61,825 bases of DNA, from NCBI RefSeq assembly GCF_000496695.1, contig NZ_BAUJ01000030.1:1-61825 (forward strand), in the 5' to 3' direction. This document shows positions 1 to 7,910 of this stretch, piece after piece. Made by a program: the position numbers and the translations under genes. This DNA comes from Vibrio halioticoli NBRC 102217 (lineage in GTDB: Bacteria > Pseudomonadota > Gammaproteobacteria > Enterobacterales > Vibrionaceae). The number at the start of each line of letters is the position of its first letter. Within the stretch, counting starts at the first letter, position 1. The notes under the pieces are model-generated. The model saw only the letters and a program-made list of their open reading frames with translations. It ran no database searches and had not been told where the DNA came from.

Positions 1-88
1 GTGACAAGCCTTTCTAATACTAATGTGTTTATTCGCCACCGAATACTGAGCCATTAAACGACGCTCACAGGGATTTACCACTTTTTTG
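1..88 (-). CDS. IS3-family transposase OrfB, N-terminal fragment (runs off window)
   Basis: Only the first 29 or so codons are present, in the -1 frame relative to orfA and overlapping its end. The peptide (NPCERRLMAQYSVANKH, then ISIRKACH) matches the start of IS407-group OrfB, ahead of the DDE catalytic domain, which lies outside the window. It is probably made as an OrfAB fusion through the A-AAA-AAG heptamer at 81-87. Confidence 0.6.
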
Positions 89-341
89 CCATAGCTTCAG
101 AGATCACTTCGGCTTTGAGGCGCTCCTCTGCATACATCTTCTTCAGTCGTCGATTTTCATCTTCTAACTCTTTCATACGCGCCATTAATGACGCATCCAT
201 GCCGCCATATTTTGAACGCCACTTGTAGAAGCTAGCTGTGCTCATTCCATGCTCTCGGCAAAGCTCAGGGATCGGTGTTCCAGCTTCAGCTTGCTTTAAG
301 ATCGCTAAGATCTGACTGTCCGTGTAACGTGATTTTTTCAT
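75..341 (-). CDS. IS3-family transposase OrfA (helix-turn-helix subunit)
   Basis: This 88-aa protein is the DNA-binding OrfA of an IS3-family transposase, which recognises the element ends. Residues 1-50 form the usual helix-turn-helix (RYTDSQILAILKQAEAG, then ELCREHGMSTASFYKWRSKYGG), followed by a leucine-zipper-like stretch rich in E, L and R. The length matches IS407-group OrfA proteins. The gene ends in a slippery A-AAA-AAG heptamer (plus-strand 81-87). A -1 shift there enters the orfB frame, which continues to base 1 (KVVNPCERRLMAQYS...), so an OrfAB fusion by programmed frameshifting is expected from the family. Confidence 0.9.
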   Translation of the reverse strand: MKKSRYTDSQILAILKQAEAGTPIPELCREHGMSTASFYKWRSKYGGMDASLMARMKELEDENRRLKKMYAEERLKAEVISEAMAKKW

Positions 342-410
342 ATCGAATCTCCTGTATTAACTATACGAGAAAATTCTACTTTTGCATGCTGTTACTTTGT
401 GGGGGGATTA

Positions 411-511
411 CCCTTCCTTAGCGAAAGCTTCAAGTTCTTTCTTATTCATATTGCCTATCCTTAGCCTTTAAGGCTTAGTTTAGGCAATTACACAGAATTT
501 AGGACAGTCTC
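411..511 (-). mobile_element. IS256-family remnant: terminal inverted repeat and first codons of the transposase
   Basis: On the minus strand the segment begins with an IS256-type terminal repeat (GAGACTGTCCTAAATTCTGT at about 492-511). The start of a transposase follows at 449 with peptide MNKKELEAFAKE, a hallmark N-terminus of IS256-family enzymes. The reading frame is cut at about 413 by the IS3-family element. What remains is a nested, non-functional remnant unless the other half lies beyond that element. Confidence 0.75.
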
Positions 512-602
512 TACTGAGGTAATATTCAATGATATCATCAAATTTATCGGTGACTCGATAGTAGTTGAGTCACTCCGTGCTTTTGTTGAATTTCTTCTAT
601 CT

Positions 603-2756
603 CTATGAATTGTGTGGTTTATAGAGCTCTTTAGTGTAAGGGTTAGTGATTTCCGAAATTTCCCCACTTTTTAGGAGAAGAACCCTATCTGCAGTTGCAA
701 TCATCTTTGGACGATGAGCGATCATGAGTATAGGTAAGCCTGTATCTCTTAACGTCTTGCAAATCAATGATTCGGTTTCTATATCTAAGCTACTAGTTGC
801 TTCGTCTAGGATCAAACAAGCTGGTTTCTTATATAATGCTCGCGCGATTAATATGCGTTGCTTTTGACCTGCAGATAGACTAGAACCCATTTCTCCTATT
901 AGAGTGTGATACCCCATATTTAAGCGTTCTATATCCTCATGTATGTGAGCTCTTTTAGTGCAATAAACTAGCCATTCCTCATCAATATCTGTACTCCAAA
1001 AGGTTATATTATCAATGATGGAGCCACTAAATAATTGGTCTTCCTGACAAACAGCGCCTATACGCATCCTTATTTCTTTAATTGAAAGCTTAGAAGAACC
1101 AAAATACTCTATGCTTCCGGATGTTGGCTCGTAAAGACCAAGCAACAATTTTAAAATGGTGGACTTTCCTTCCCCAGAAGGACCAACAAGCGCAACAACC
1201 TCTCCTTGATTCAGCTGAAATGAAGCTTTTTCTAATAAAAGAGGTTCGGATACACCATAGGAGAAAGAGAGGTTACATACATTTATACACTCACTGCTTT
1301 TATCCACTTTTTCTTGTTTTATCTGCATCAAGTTTTGTCTACTACTCGCTTCTTTTTGTGTTAATACGATATCTGCTAGTCTCTCACTGTATACAGAAAG
1401 CATTTTGTATTCGAAAAATATATTAATTAATGAACTAATACTCCCAGAAAAACGTCCTTGATAAGACAAAAAAGCCACAAGCATTCCAATGGAAAATTGT
1501 TCACTTAATACTAAGTTTGCGCCAAGCCAAAGCACCGTTGCAGAAACTATACTGATCACACTAACATTGATTGTGTTGTAAATCATTTTTAGCTTCAATT
1601 CATGAAGTTGAGCATTTCTCCGGCTGATATTTAAATTTTTCCAAACAGACTCACGCCACGGTAGTGTTCCATTAACTCGTAAGCTTAAGACTCCTCTGAC
1701 AGTTTCTAAAAAGTAACTATTTTCTCTAGCATGTGATTCCCAAGTATTTTCTTCGGCATGCTTAAATGTATTGAACCATGCGCAACGCAATAATATATAT
1801 ACTAGGGCAGCGATAATGGCGACGAATGAAAGCATTGGGCTATAAATGAGCATTACTGTTAGTGTTCCTAGTACAAGAATCGTATCAAGTAGAGCTTGTA
1901 TTAGCCCAGTTGTGAGTGTGTTTTGAATAGTACTAATTGCAGAAAACTTGGCATTAATACCACCTATATTTCGTTTTTCAAACCATTCAATTGGCAATCG
2001 AAATAAGTGATAAAAGATATTTGCGGTCCATTGCATATTGAAATTTACAGACAAAGTGATGGTGGCCCACTCCTTTGCTAAACCGATTAGAGTTTGAGTA
2101 GCAACAATAAGAAGCATAGATAAAATGATTAAGATTAGTAAATTTTCATCATAGCCGACGAGCACTTCATCAATAACTATCTGGTTAAGCATTGGAATGA
2201 GTAAAGCGAGAAACTCTAAAACTAGAGCAAGAATAAATATTTTAAATAAAGATAATTTCAGACCAATAGTATTACCAATTAATGTCGAAATTTTAATTTT
2301 TTCTTTTACATCTTTCTCTTTGAATTCGTGAGTAGGTGATAGCTCAAGTGCTATACCAGTGAATTTTTTGTTGACATCACTTAAAGTTAGGTGCATTACT
2401 CCGTTAGCAGGATCATGAATAACAACTTTTTTTCCTGTAACAGATTTAAGTACTACGAAATGATTTAAATCCCAATGAAGAATGCAAGGCGTGTTTAATT
2501 TTTTTAGTTCATCAAGTTCGAGTTGGAGAGCTCTCCCTGAGAGCTTTATCTCTTCAGCACACTCCATGACCCTAGAAAGCGACATGCCGTGTTGAGTAGT
2601 TCCAAACATCTCCCTTAAACATCTTAAATTAACTTTGTATCCATGCCAGTCTGCGACCATGGCTAAACAAGCAACACCACATTCTGCATTTTCAGTTTGG
2701 CGCACTAAAGTTAATTTTTTGCCCCATCCCCAATCTAATTTACTATCTATTCTCAC
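603..2756 (-). CDS. Peptidase C39-containing bacteriocin ABC exporter (CvaB-like)
   Basis: This is an inner-membrane ABC transporter that removes a double-glycine leader and exports a microcin. Residues 1-150 are a C39 cysteine protease domain, with catalytic Cys at about 26 (ENAECGVACLAMVADWHGY), His near 99 (HWDLNHFVVLK) and Asp in IHDPANG. Residues of about 165-450 carry the transmembrane segments. The C-terminal nucleotide-binding domain has Walker A GPSGEGKST, signature LSAGQKQR and Walker B LILDEATSSLD. The 717-aa length is normal for CvaB/MchF exporters. It starts 3 bp after the HlyD-like gene ends, as the last gene of the microcin operon. No defect is visible. Confidence 0.92.
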   Translation of the reverse strand: MRIDSKLDWGWGKKLTLVRQTENAECGVACLAMVADWHGYKVNLRCLREMFGTTQHGMSLSRVMECAEEIKLSGRALQLELDELKKLNTPCILHWDLNHFVVLKSVTGKKVVIHDPANGVMHLTLSDVNKKFTGIALELSPTHEFKEKDVKEKIKISTLIGNTIGLKLSLFKIFILALVLEFLALLIPMLNQIVIDEVLVGYDENLLILIILSMLLIVATQTLIGLAKEWATITLSVNFNMQWTANIFYHLFRLPIEWFEKRNIGGINAKFSAISTIQNTLTTGLIQALLDTILVLGTLTVMLIYSPMLSFVAIIAALVYILLRCAWFNTFKHAEENTWESHARENSYFLETVRGVLSLRVNGTLPWRESVWKNLNISRRNAQLHELKLKMIYNTINVSVISIVSATVLWLGANLVLSEQFSIGMLVAFLSYQGRFSGSISSLINIFFEYKMLSVYSERLADIVLTQKEASSRQNLMQIKQEKVDKSSECINVCNLSFSYGVSEPLLLEKASFQLNQGEVVALVGPSGEGKSTILKLLLGLYEPTSGSIEYFGSSKLSIKEIRMRIGAVCQEDQLFSGSIIDNITFWSTDIDEEWLVYCTKRAHIHEDIERLNMGYHTLIGEMGSSLSAGQKQRILIARALYKKPACLILDEATSSLDIETESLICKTLRDTGLPILMIAHRPKMIATADRVLLLKSGEISEITNPYTKELYKPHNS

Positions 2757-2759
2757 GCG

Positions 2760-4091
2760 TTAGATCTTCCCTTTAATGGTGTACAGCGGCTCTAATATCC
2801 ACTCATAAATTTTCCGAGTATCAAGCTCTACATCTGCTGTCACCATCATGCCTGAAATGAGTGGTTCTTCTCGTCCATATACTGTGATAGTTGGCTTGGA
2901 TAGCTTTACTCTGATTTGATACAAGCCTTCTACCATATGATTTTTTATTAATCGTTGGTTGTCGATCATGTCAGGAGCTACTGCTGACTTTGAAATGCTA
3001 TCAATGACACCTATCTTAGTTCCAAATTTTTCATAGGGGAAAGCATCAAATCGTAGCCTCACTTTTTGTCCCACTTTCATGAATCCGATATTACGACTCG
3101 AAGCATATAGCTCAACAAAGGTATCATTACTTTCTGGAACAATTATGAGTAAAATTTGTCCCTCACTAACGGAATGCCCTTTTTCGATTAATATTGACGT
3201 TACAATGCCTTTAGTAGGAGAGCGAACTTGACTGTCACCGTGGGATAAAAACTCCACCTTATTTTGTGTTATTACTTCAAGTTGACTATCGAGGTTTTTA
3301 AGAGTTATTTTTAAATTAATATCGAAATTTTTACGGGTAGTGATCAAGTTTCGCCTCTCCCTCACTAACCTTTGAAGGCTCAAATTGTGACTTTCAACGT
3401 TAGATTGCTTAGACAGAAAATCCAATTGTTGCTTTTGATATTCGACTTCTGACAAATAGTTTTTATCAAGTAATTTTTTTTGCTTTCTTAATAAATTATT
3501 TGCTAATTTCAGCTCTTGTTTAGATAATTCAAGTACATTCTTCAAAATCCCTATTTCTATATCTAAGCGTTCTATATCCTCTGTTACAGCTTCATGTTCT
3601 AACGTAGCTTTATGTGATTCTTGTGATTTACGCTCTACAAGCAATTGATGCTGTTTCTCAATAGAAGCCAGTATCCTTTCTTTAGTCCCAATACCAGAAC
3701 TATCAAATCGCTCGGTTTTTATTTTATAGAGAGGGGTTAGGTTATTTACCTTGTCACCCTCCTTGACAAATATTTTGTTGATATAGCCAAAGTCATTGGA
3801 CTTAACTTTAACCATCCCCCCGATAGGGCTAACGATACCAGTCAATGTATCGCGCTTAGTGTATTCACCTAGCGCTACAAAGGAAACAATGAAAATTAGA
3901 ATAAGTACTGAGAAAAAGAGAAAAATATTCTGATTAAAGGAAGAGACAATTAGTATATCACCACTATTATTTGTACTTTTTTCTTTAAAGTATTCAGCTC
4001 GATATAGTCCTTTATTTCTCTGCATAGATTTGATTTTACCAATCATATAATGGAACGCTTTGATGGTTCCATTGAAATTTTCCACGGGCAA
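2760..4091 (-). CDS. HlyD-family membrane fusion protein for microcin secretion (CvaA-like)
   Basis: This is the periplasmic adaptor joining the ABC exporter to an outer-membrane TolC-like channel. A single transmembrane helix (FLFFSVLILIFIVSFVAL) lies near residues 55-75. A biotinyl-lipoyl-like segment (GIVSPIGGMVKVKSNDFG), a long coiled coil and a second lipoyl half follow (RSPTKGIVTSILIEKGHSV). The open frame begins with TTG inside a hairpin at 4081-4100, so the true start may be the ATG at 4046 or 4025; no strong ribosome site decides this. No dedicated TolC gene is present, so a host TolC is presumably used. Confidence 0.9.
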   Translation of the reverse strand: MPVENFNGTIKAFHYMIGKIKSMQRNKGLYRAEYFKEKSTNNSGDILIVSSFNQNIFLFFSVLILIFIVSFVALGEYTKRDTLTGIVSPIGGMVKVKSNDFGYINKIFVKEGDKVNNLTPLYKIKTERFDSSGIGTKERILASIEKQHQLLVERKSQESHKATLEHEAVTEDIERLDIEIGILKNVLELSKQELKLANNLLRKQKKLLDKNYLSEVEYQKQQLDFLSKQSNVESHNLSLQRLVRERRNLITTRKNFDINLKITLKNLDSQLEVITQNKVEFLSHGDSQVRSPTKGIVTSILIEKGHSVSEGQILLIIVPESNDTFVELYASSRNIGFMKVGQKVRLRFDAFPYEKFGTKIGVIDSISKSAVAPDMIDNQRLIKNHMVEGLYQIRVKLSKPTITVYGREEPLISGMMVTADVELDTRKIYEWILEPLYTIKGKI

Positions 4092-4100
4092 GCCCGTGGA
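4081..4100 (-). promoter_or_regulatory. Perfect hairpin between the microcin/immunity genes and the export genes
   Basis: Arms TCCACGGG and CCCGTGGA flank a 4-nt loop, giving 8 perfect GC-rich pairs. On the transcribed strand it is followed by AAAATTTC rather than a U run, so it is not a classical terminator. Its position between the highly needed precursor/immunity genes and the exporter genes suits an attenuator or mRNA 3'-end stabiliser. That role is inferred. Confidence 0.5.
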
Positions 4101-4104
4101 GGTT

Positions 4105-4296
4105 TTATTTCTTTAAATTTAAATGTTGTTCAATCGCACTTAATCGTTTAGATAGAATAAGCTCGTCAACGCTAAAATAAACTACACATAGTGCAATTAA
4201 AGTAACAAACTCAGTATTGTGATATCTATAAAATGTCGCTATTAATAAACTCGACTTTATAATTCTACCAAGCAATTCCGTGTTTTTGAAAGTCAT
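4105..4296 (-). CDS. Small membrane protein, probable microcin immunity protein
   Basis: A 63-aa hydrophobic protein with one or two transmembrane stretches (LLGRIIKSSLLIATFY and EFVTLIALCVVYFSV), a lysine-rich end and no signal cleavage site. The ATG at 4296 overlaps the microcin stop codon (TGATG), indicating translational coupling; an upstream in-frame ATG at 4323 is less likely. Class II microcin immunity proteins are typically small inner-membrane proteins encoded next to the toxin, and position and size fit. The sequence itself resembles no immunity family I recognise, so the role rests on context. Confidence 0.65.
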   Translation of the reverse strand: MTFKNTELLGRIIKSSLLIATFYRYHNTEFVTLIALCVVYFSVDELILSKRLSAIEQHLNLKK

Positions 4297-4574
4297 CAGT
4301 GATTTCCACCATTTCTTTCCCATCCTCCAGCGAGTGCAGTTCCAGCACCTACCGCACCAACTATACGTCCAGGAACTCCTGGGACTACAGCACCAATGGC
4401 GGTTAAAGCCAAGCCAGTATTACGCAAATCTGAACGAAGTTTATCAGTATCACCGGGATTATTCTCACGCATGGCTTGTGCTCTGGTTCTATCTGGGCCA
4501 TGAGTATTGTAGGCTCCTTCTGCCTCGCGGCCTCCAGATATTTTATTTACTTCAAACTTTGTTAATTGCTTCAT
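4296..4574 (-). CDS. Class II microcin precursor with double-glycine leader
   Basis: The 92-aa precursor starts at the ATG at 4574, chosen because AAGGAG lies 7 nt upstream; a longer frame to 4604 lacks such a site. Residues 1-15 (MKQLTKFEVNKISGG) are a textbook double-glycine leader, predicted to be cut after GG by the C39 exporter encoded downstream. The mature peptide would be 77 aa: a polar charged front (REAEGAYNTHGPDRTRAQ) and a Gly/Ala/Val-rich hydrophobic tail (LTAIGAVVPGVPGRIVGAVG) ending WERNGGNH. It has no cysteines, so no disulfides. This composition fits pore-forming class II microcins such as V, L or N, but I recognise no specific family. The target is unknown. Confidence 0.82.
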   Translation of the reverse strand: MKQLTKFEVNKISGGREAEGAYNTHGPDRTRAQAMRENNPGDTDKLRSDLRNTGLALTAIGAVVPGVPGRIVGAVGAGTALAGGWERNGGNH

Positions 4575-4604
4575 TTTTATCTCCTTTTTGTTAATAAAGC
4601 ACAT

Positions 4605-4912
4605 ATATTAGTAACATTCTGCAAGTGTTTGTTTCAAAGAATAAGGTGGATGTTGTGAACTAAATCAAATCGATATGCATGCATGAGATTATGCTTTACT
4701 ATTAAATCTACCATTTAATATGCATCACCATTCACACGGTGCAGTAAATATACCTACTGAAATGAAGTTAAGCCCGAAATATATGAATATGGTATTATTC
4801 CCGTAGTTCAATATAACTTTGCGACAGAATCATATTAATAACCTGAACAAAGAGTTAGTCGATAATACCAATTCCGTTAATTTTATGATCTAATAATGAA
4901 CTCTTAAAGGAG
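4605..4912. other. Upstream region of the microcin operon, no gene seen
   Basis: About 300 AT-rich bases separate the microcin start from the left end of the IS4 copy. The operon promoter should lie here on the minus strand. A weak sigma-70-like candidate (TTGAAA with TTACTA 17 nt downstream, about 4610-4640) can be drawn but is not convincing. No Fur-box-like palindrome was obvious. Confidence 0.4.
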
Positions 4913-6335
4913 TAATGCCGATCAGTTAAGAAATTTTTCAGATCATTTGACCGATCTTTAAATTGCTTCAAAATACGATATTAGGAAATTAATATCGGAT
5001 TTTTTATGTCTCTAGAAATCCAACTAGCCACTACCTTTAAGTCATGTAATACCTTCCATCACTTTGATAGATACTCTTATATTCTTAGTCCAGAGCTTAT
5101 TCAGCAAGGCTTTGAGAAAGCAGGTGTAGCAACGGTTCGAAGACGACGGTTACCTCTTGAGGCCTTGCTTTGGTCTGTTGTTGGTATGAGCCTTTTTCGT
5201 CAGCAATCAGTTTGGGACATAGCTAACCAACTCGATATTGTCCTACCAGACAAACAGCGCTTTGTTGCTCCAAGTGCTGTCGTTCAAGCAAGGCAGCGGC
5301 TTGGCGAAGAAGGGGTTAAACAAGTATTTAAGGCGATGGCAGCTCAAAGCTACAAAACTTCTAGCTTTGAAAAATGGTGTGGATTAAATTTGCTTGCCGT
5401 TGACGGCGTTGTTTGGAGAACGATAGATACTCCCGAAAATCATCAAGAGTTTAAAGCCCAACATAATGGTGGAGCAGAAAATATCTACCCTAAGGTCCGA
5501 ATGGTTTGCTTGATGGAACTGACAAGCCATCAATTAGTTGATAGCATTTTTTCAGACTATCGCACCAATGAAATGCGCCTTGCGGAAGAGCTTATTGAGC
5601 AAACTCCAGATCACTCCCTGACAATTTTCGATAAAGGGTACTACTCTACAGGGCTGCTTCATAAATGGAATAAAACAGGGTAAGAAAGGCATTGGATGCT
5701 TCCTATTAGGAATGACTTTCAATGCGAAGTTGTTCATAGATACAACAGAAATGACGCTATCGTGGCAATTAAAACAATGCCTCAGGCAAGGAAAAAGTTT
5801 GACGAACTTCCTGAATTTATTGAAGCGAGGTTAGTGTCTAAGACTATCAAAGGTAAAAAATATCAGGTGCTTACCTCAATGCGGGATGGACTAAGATTTC
5901 CAAGTGAAGAGATTGTTGAGCTCTATCGATATCGCTGGGAAATAGAGCTAGGGTATAGGGAAATGAAACAAACGCTGCTCGACAGCGAATATACATTGCG
6001 TAGCAAGCGTCCAGACATGGTTAAACAAGAGCTATGGGGGATTTTGTTGGCTTATAATCTGATAAGACAGGTCATGACAAAAGCATCAGAGCGACTAGCC
6101 AAATCAATTGAGCTTTACAAGTAGCGCAATGGCGGTCACTCAATATTTTGCCACACTGCCATTGACTAGCCCAGGTAATTTACCTAAGTATTACAAACAG
6201 TTACTTCAATAAATATCGTTGTTTATGTTGCCCGCACGACGGGAAGATAGGCGTTACCCACGCTGGGTGAAACTGAAACCAAAGAAATATGCTACAAATA
6301 GAAAAAATGCCAGTCGGCTTAACTGACTGGCATTA
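4913..6335 (+). mobile_element. IS4-family insertion sequence, full length but decayed
   Basis: The left end reads TAATGCCGATCAGTTAAG at 4913-4930. The right end is an imperfect inverted copy, CTTAACTGACTGGCATTA, at 6318-6335. The 1423-bp length is close to that of IS4 (about 1.43 kb), and the ends match IS4-type terminal repeats. The transposase is broken in three places. The flanks show no clear target duplication, so the copy may have been rearranged after insertion. Confidence 0.85.
5006..6326 (+). pseudogene. IS4-family transposase, inactivated
   Basis: The expected product is a DDE transposase of about 440 aa. Conserved blocks are visible: [18 protein letters not shown] around the first catalytic Asp, the [10 protein letters not shown] block, and RYRWEIELGYREMKQTLL (the YREK-like signature). 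An in-frame TAA at 5681 interrupts between WNKTG and ERHWMLP. A frameshift near 6120 moves the C-terminus to the +1 frame (MAVTQYFATLP), and a second TAA sits at 6210 before the family-typical RREDRRYPRWVKLK tail. With three lesions it should be non-functional, although trans-mobilisation of the ends by another IS4 remains possible. Confidence 0.88.
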
Positions 6336-6386
6336 CTACAAGACGACATCATTTCAAAAGGTGGAGACTATTGGTACAAAGAATCT

Positions 6387-6477
6387 TAACAAACGCTTCA
6401 AGTCGGACTCGCGAACGCGTGCTCATTTCGCTGCGCTATATTTTAGCGCACGTTGCTCGCCACTTAAGCGGGCGTTA
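6387..6477 (+). repeat. attC-like (VCR-like) integron recombination site
   Basis: The 91-bp segment opens with TAACAAACGCTTCAAG and closes with CACTTAAGCGGGCGTTA, closely resembling the outer parts of Vibrio superintegron repeats. The middle can fold imperfectly (GCGAACGCG and nearby TTAGCGCACG). The core boxes deviate from the RYYYAAC/GTTRRRY consensus, so it may be decayed. No intI or intact cassette gene is adjacent. It lies just right of the IS4 copy. Confidence 0.65.
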
Positions 6478-6807
6478 CTTTGCCATACCTCAGTTAATCC
6501 GTTTTATCCTAATTTAGTAATATACCTGACACAGAATTGTCCAATTATGAGTTACAACACCAACTGGTGGTGTGTGATCACCAAGGGATTCTGTCGTACG
6601 ACTTTGTCATTGTTCGCGTTTAAGAGGGCTACTAGAGCTATTATTAGCAAAGGGCTGAGAGCCCACACTGGATTTTTTGCTGAGATAGGCGCAATTGAAT
6701 GTTATTCGATATTCAACATAATGTATACAATGTGTACTTTAACAATGTAATCCGACCATCACTAATGAGTGACACTGTCACTAGAGTTGAAACAGAATAA
6801 ACCGCAA
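6478..6807. other. Gene-poor stretch after the attC-like site
   Basis: An open frame crosses the area but includes the attC-like repeat and IS end, has no family resemblance and is probably not a gene. A short inverted repeat (ACACCA and TGGTGT around 6560) is the only structure seen. The stretch could be a degenerate integron cassette. Confidence 0.3.
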
Positions 6808-7608
6808 CTAATTAAACATAGCAATTAGCTGATCTGCACTGTAACCACCGTGCAACTTCTGGCCATTAATGAACAAAGTTGGTGTTCCTGTTACTTCAAG
6901 TTGAGCACCTAATGTTCTGGTTTTGGCTACTTGCGCTCTTGCTTTTTCGGCTTGAGCATTAACCGTATTGAGATCTACACCAAGGCCAACAATGGTTGAG
7001 TCGATAAACTCTTTAGAGAGCTGTCTAGCTCCCATAAGTGCATTGTGAAATTGATGGTACTTTTCAGAATCCGTGTAGAACAATGCTATACCCATGATCG
7101 CAGCATAAGCCGAGGTCGGTTGGTTCTGAAAAATGGGATACTCTTTTACGATAACTTTACCTTCAGGGTTCTTAGATAAAAATTCTTCAAGCGTTGGAGA
7201 CAGGCGTTTGCAGTAACCGCAGTTGTAATCTACAAACTCAACAATTACGTGCTTGCCGTTGGGATTGCCCATTACTGGATCGTTAGCATCGTTGTATAGC
7301 GCACCGGTTAAAGTTTGAATCGCTCTTGATTTTTCGTGTTGTTTAATTTGGTCTTGCTCAAAGCGATACTTCGCAAGTGATTTGACAATCGTTTCAGGGT
7401 TATCCATGAGCTGTTTGTTAAAATCGCCAATGCTGTGATTATTCGACTGTTCGATGGTAACAATAGAATCGGCTACAGCAGCCACCGATTGTTTACTTGC
7501 GTAAGTGTTTTCCATGCTACTGAGTTGAGAGTATAAATATATGTTGCTTACCGTAAGTCCAGCAAGTGCGATACCAATGCCTAAGTAAATTCTGTTTGTA
7601 TTTGTCAT
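6808..7608 (-). CDS. Membrane-anchored DsbA/Com1-like thiol oxidoreductase
   Basis: A 266-aa protein of the DsbA thioredoxin superfamily, predicted to act in the periplasm on disulfides. Residues 7-27 form an uncleaved membrane anchor, followed by a helical linker. The thioredoxin fold begins near residue 118 (GKHVIVEFVDYNCGYCKRL) with a CGYC active site, and cis-proline is in VTGTPTLFING. The helix between them fits DsbA-like enzymes with an N-terminal extension. It is the last gene of a three-gene set with a recombinase and a 96-aa gene. It may service disulfide-rich transfer proteins such as TraN and TraU, since the element's own DsbC-like protein lacks cysteines. Ribosome site AAGGGA precedes the ATG. 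Confidence 0.85.
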   Translation of the reverse strand: MTNTNRIYLGIGIALAGLTVSNIYLYSQLSSMENTYASKQSVAAVADSIVTIEQSNNHSIGDFNKQLMDNPETIVKSLAKYRFEQDQIKQHEKSRAIQTLTGALYNDANDPVMGNPNGKHVIVEFVDYNCGYCKRLSPTLEEFLSKNPEGKVIVKEYPIFQNQPTSAYAAIMGIALFYTDSEKYHQFHNALMGARQLSKEFIDSTIVGLGVDLNTVNAQAEKARAQVAKTRTLGAQLEVTGTPTLFINGQKLHGGYSADQLIAMFN

Positions 7609-7619
7609 AGTAAATCCCT

Positions 7620-7910
7620 TTAATGATAAATTGTTTTAGAACCGTCCGAATCCAAGCCTTTGAGTTTGCTTACATTTATAAGAAAGTTAGCAAGATCACC
7701 CCTGGATTCATTTAAGACTCTTACTAGAGCTGATTGCTCTGCAATCACATCGCAACCACTATCAAAGAAATACAGTTTTTCGTCAGTTATTGTTGCGTCC
7801 AATAACCCTATAACGGGAATATTGTTCGCAAGTGCAAAATCGACTAGCTGATCTAGTAGTCGCTTTGCTTCGGCCATTGCTTCAGGTGAAGGTGCTGAAT
7901 TTTTGTTCAT
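7620..7910 (-). CDS. Hypothetical 96-aa protein
   Basis: A soluble, acidic protein that I do not recognise. It starts immediately after the recombinase stop codon (TAAATG) and ends 11 bp before the DsbA-like gene, so the three are probably one operon. The N-terminus (APSPEAMAEAKRLLDQLVDFALANN) is predicted helical, followed by a possible beta segment. No signal peptide, membrane segment or metal motif is visible. Confidence 0.6.
   Translation of the reverse strand: MNKNSAPSPEAMAEAKRLLDQLVDFALANNIPVIGLLDATITDEKLYFFDSGCDVIAEQSALVRVLNESRGDLANFLINVSKLKGLDSDGSKTIYH

Larger units (their letters stand above)
1..411 (-). mobile_element. Partial IS3-family (IS407-like group) insertion sequence, cut by the window edge
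   Basis: The segment holds orfA and the first codons of orfB of an IS3-family element. OrfB runs off the left edge. The outer end appears to lie near 405-411, where the minus strand reads TAATCCCCCCACAAAG, but the exact terminal repeat could not be paired because the other end is missing. The element abuts the first codons of an IS256-family transposase, so it probably inserted into that older element. Confidence 0.75.

Noticed and set aside
1121..1426. Open frame on the plus strand inside the ABC exporter gene
   Set aside because: It lies opposite conserved ATPase motifs, has no ribosome site and reads as low-complexity leucine/phenylalanine-rich sequence.
4574..4604. Longer start for the microcin precursor
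   Set aside because: The ten extra residues precede a perfect ribosome site and do not fit a double-glycine leader.
6289..6750. 153-codon frame crossing the IS4 end and the attC-like site
   Set aside because: It spans an IS inverted repeat and an integron repeat and shows no domain resemblance.
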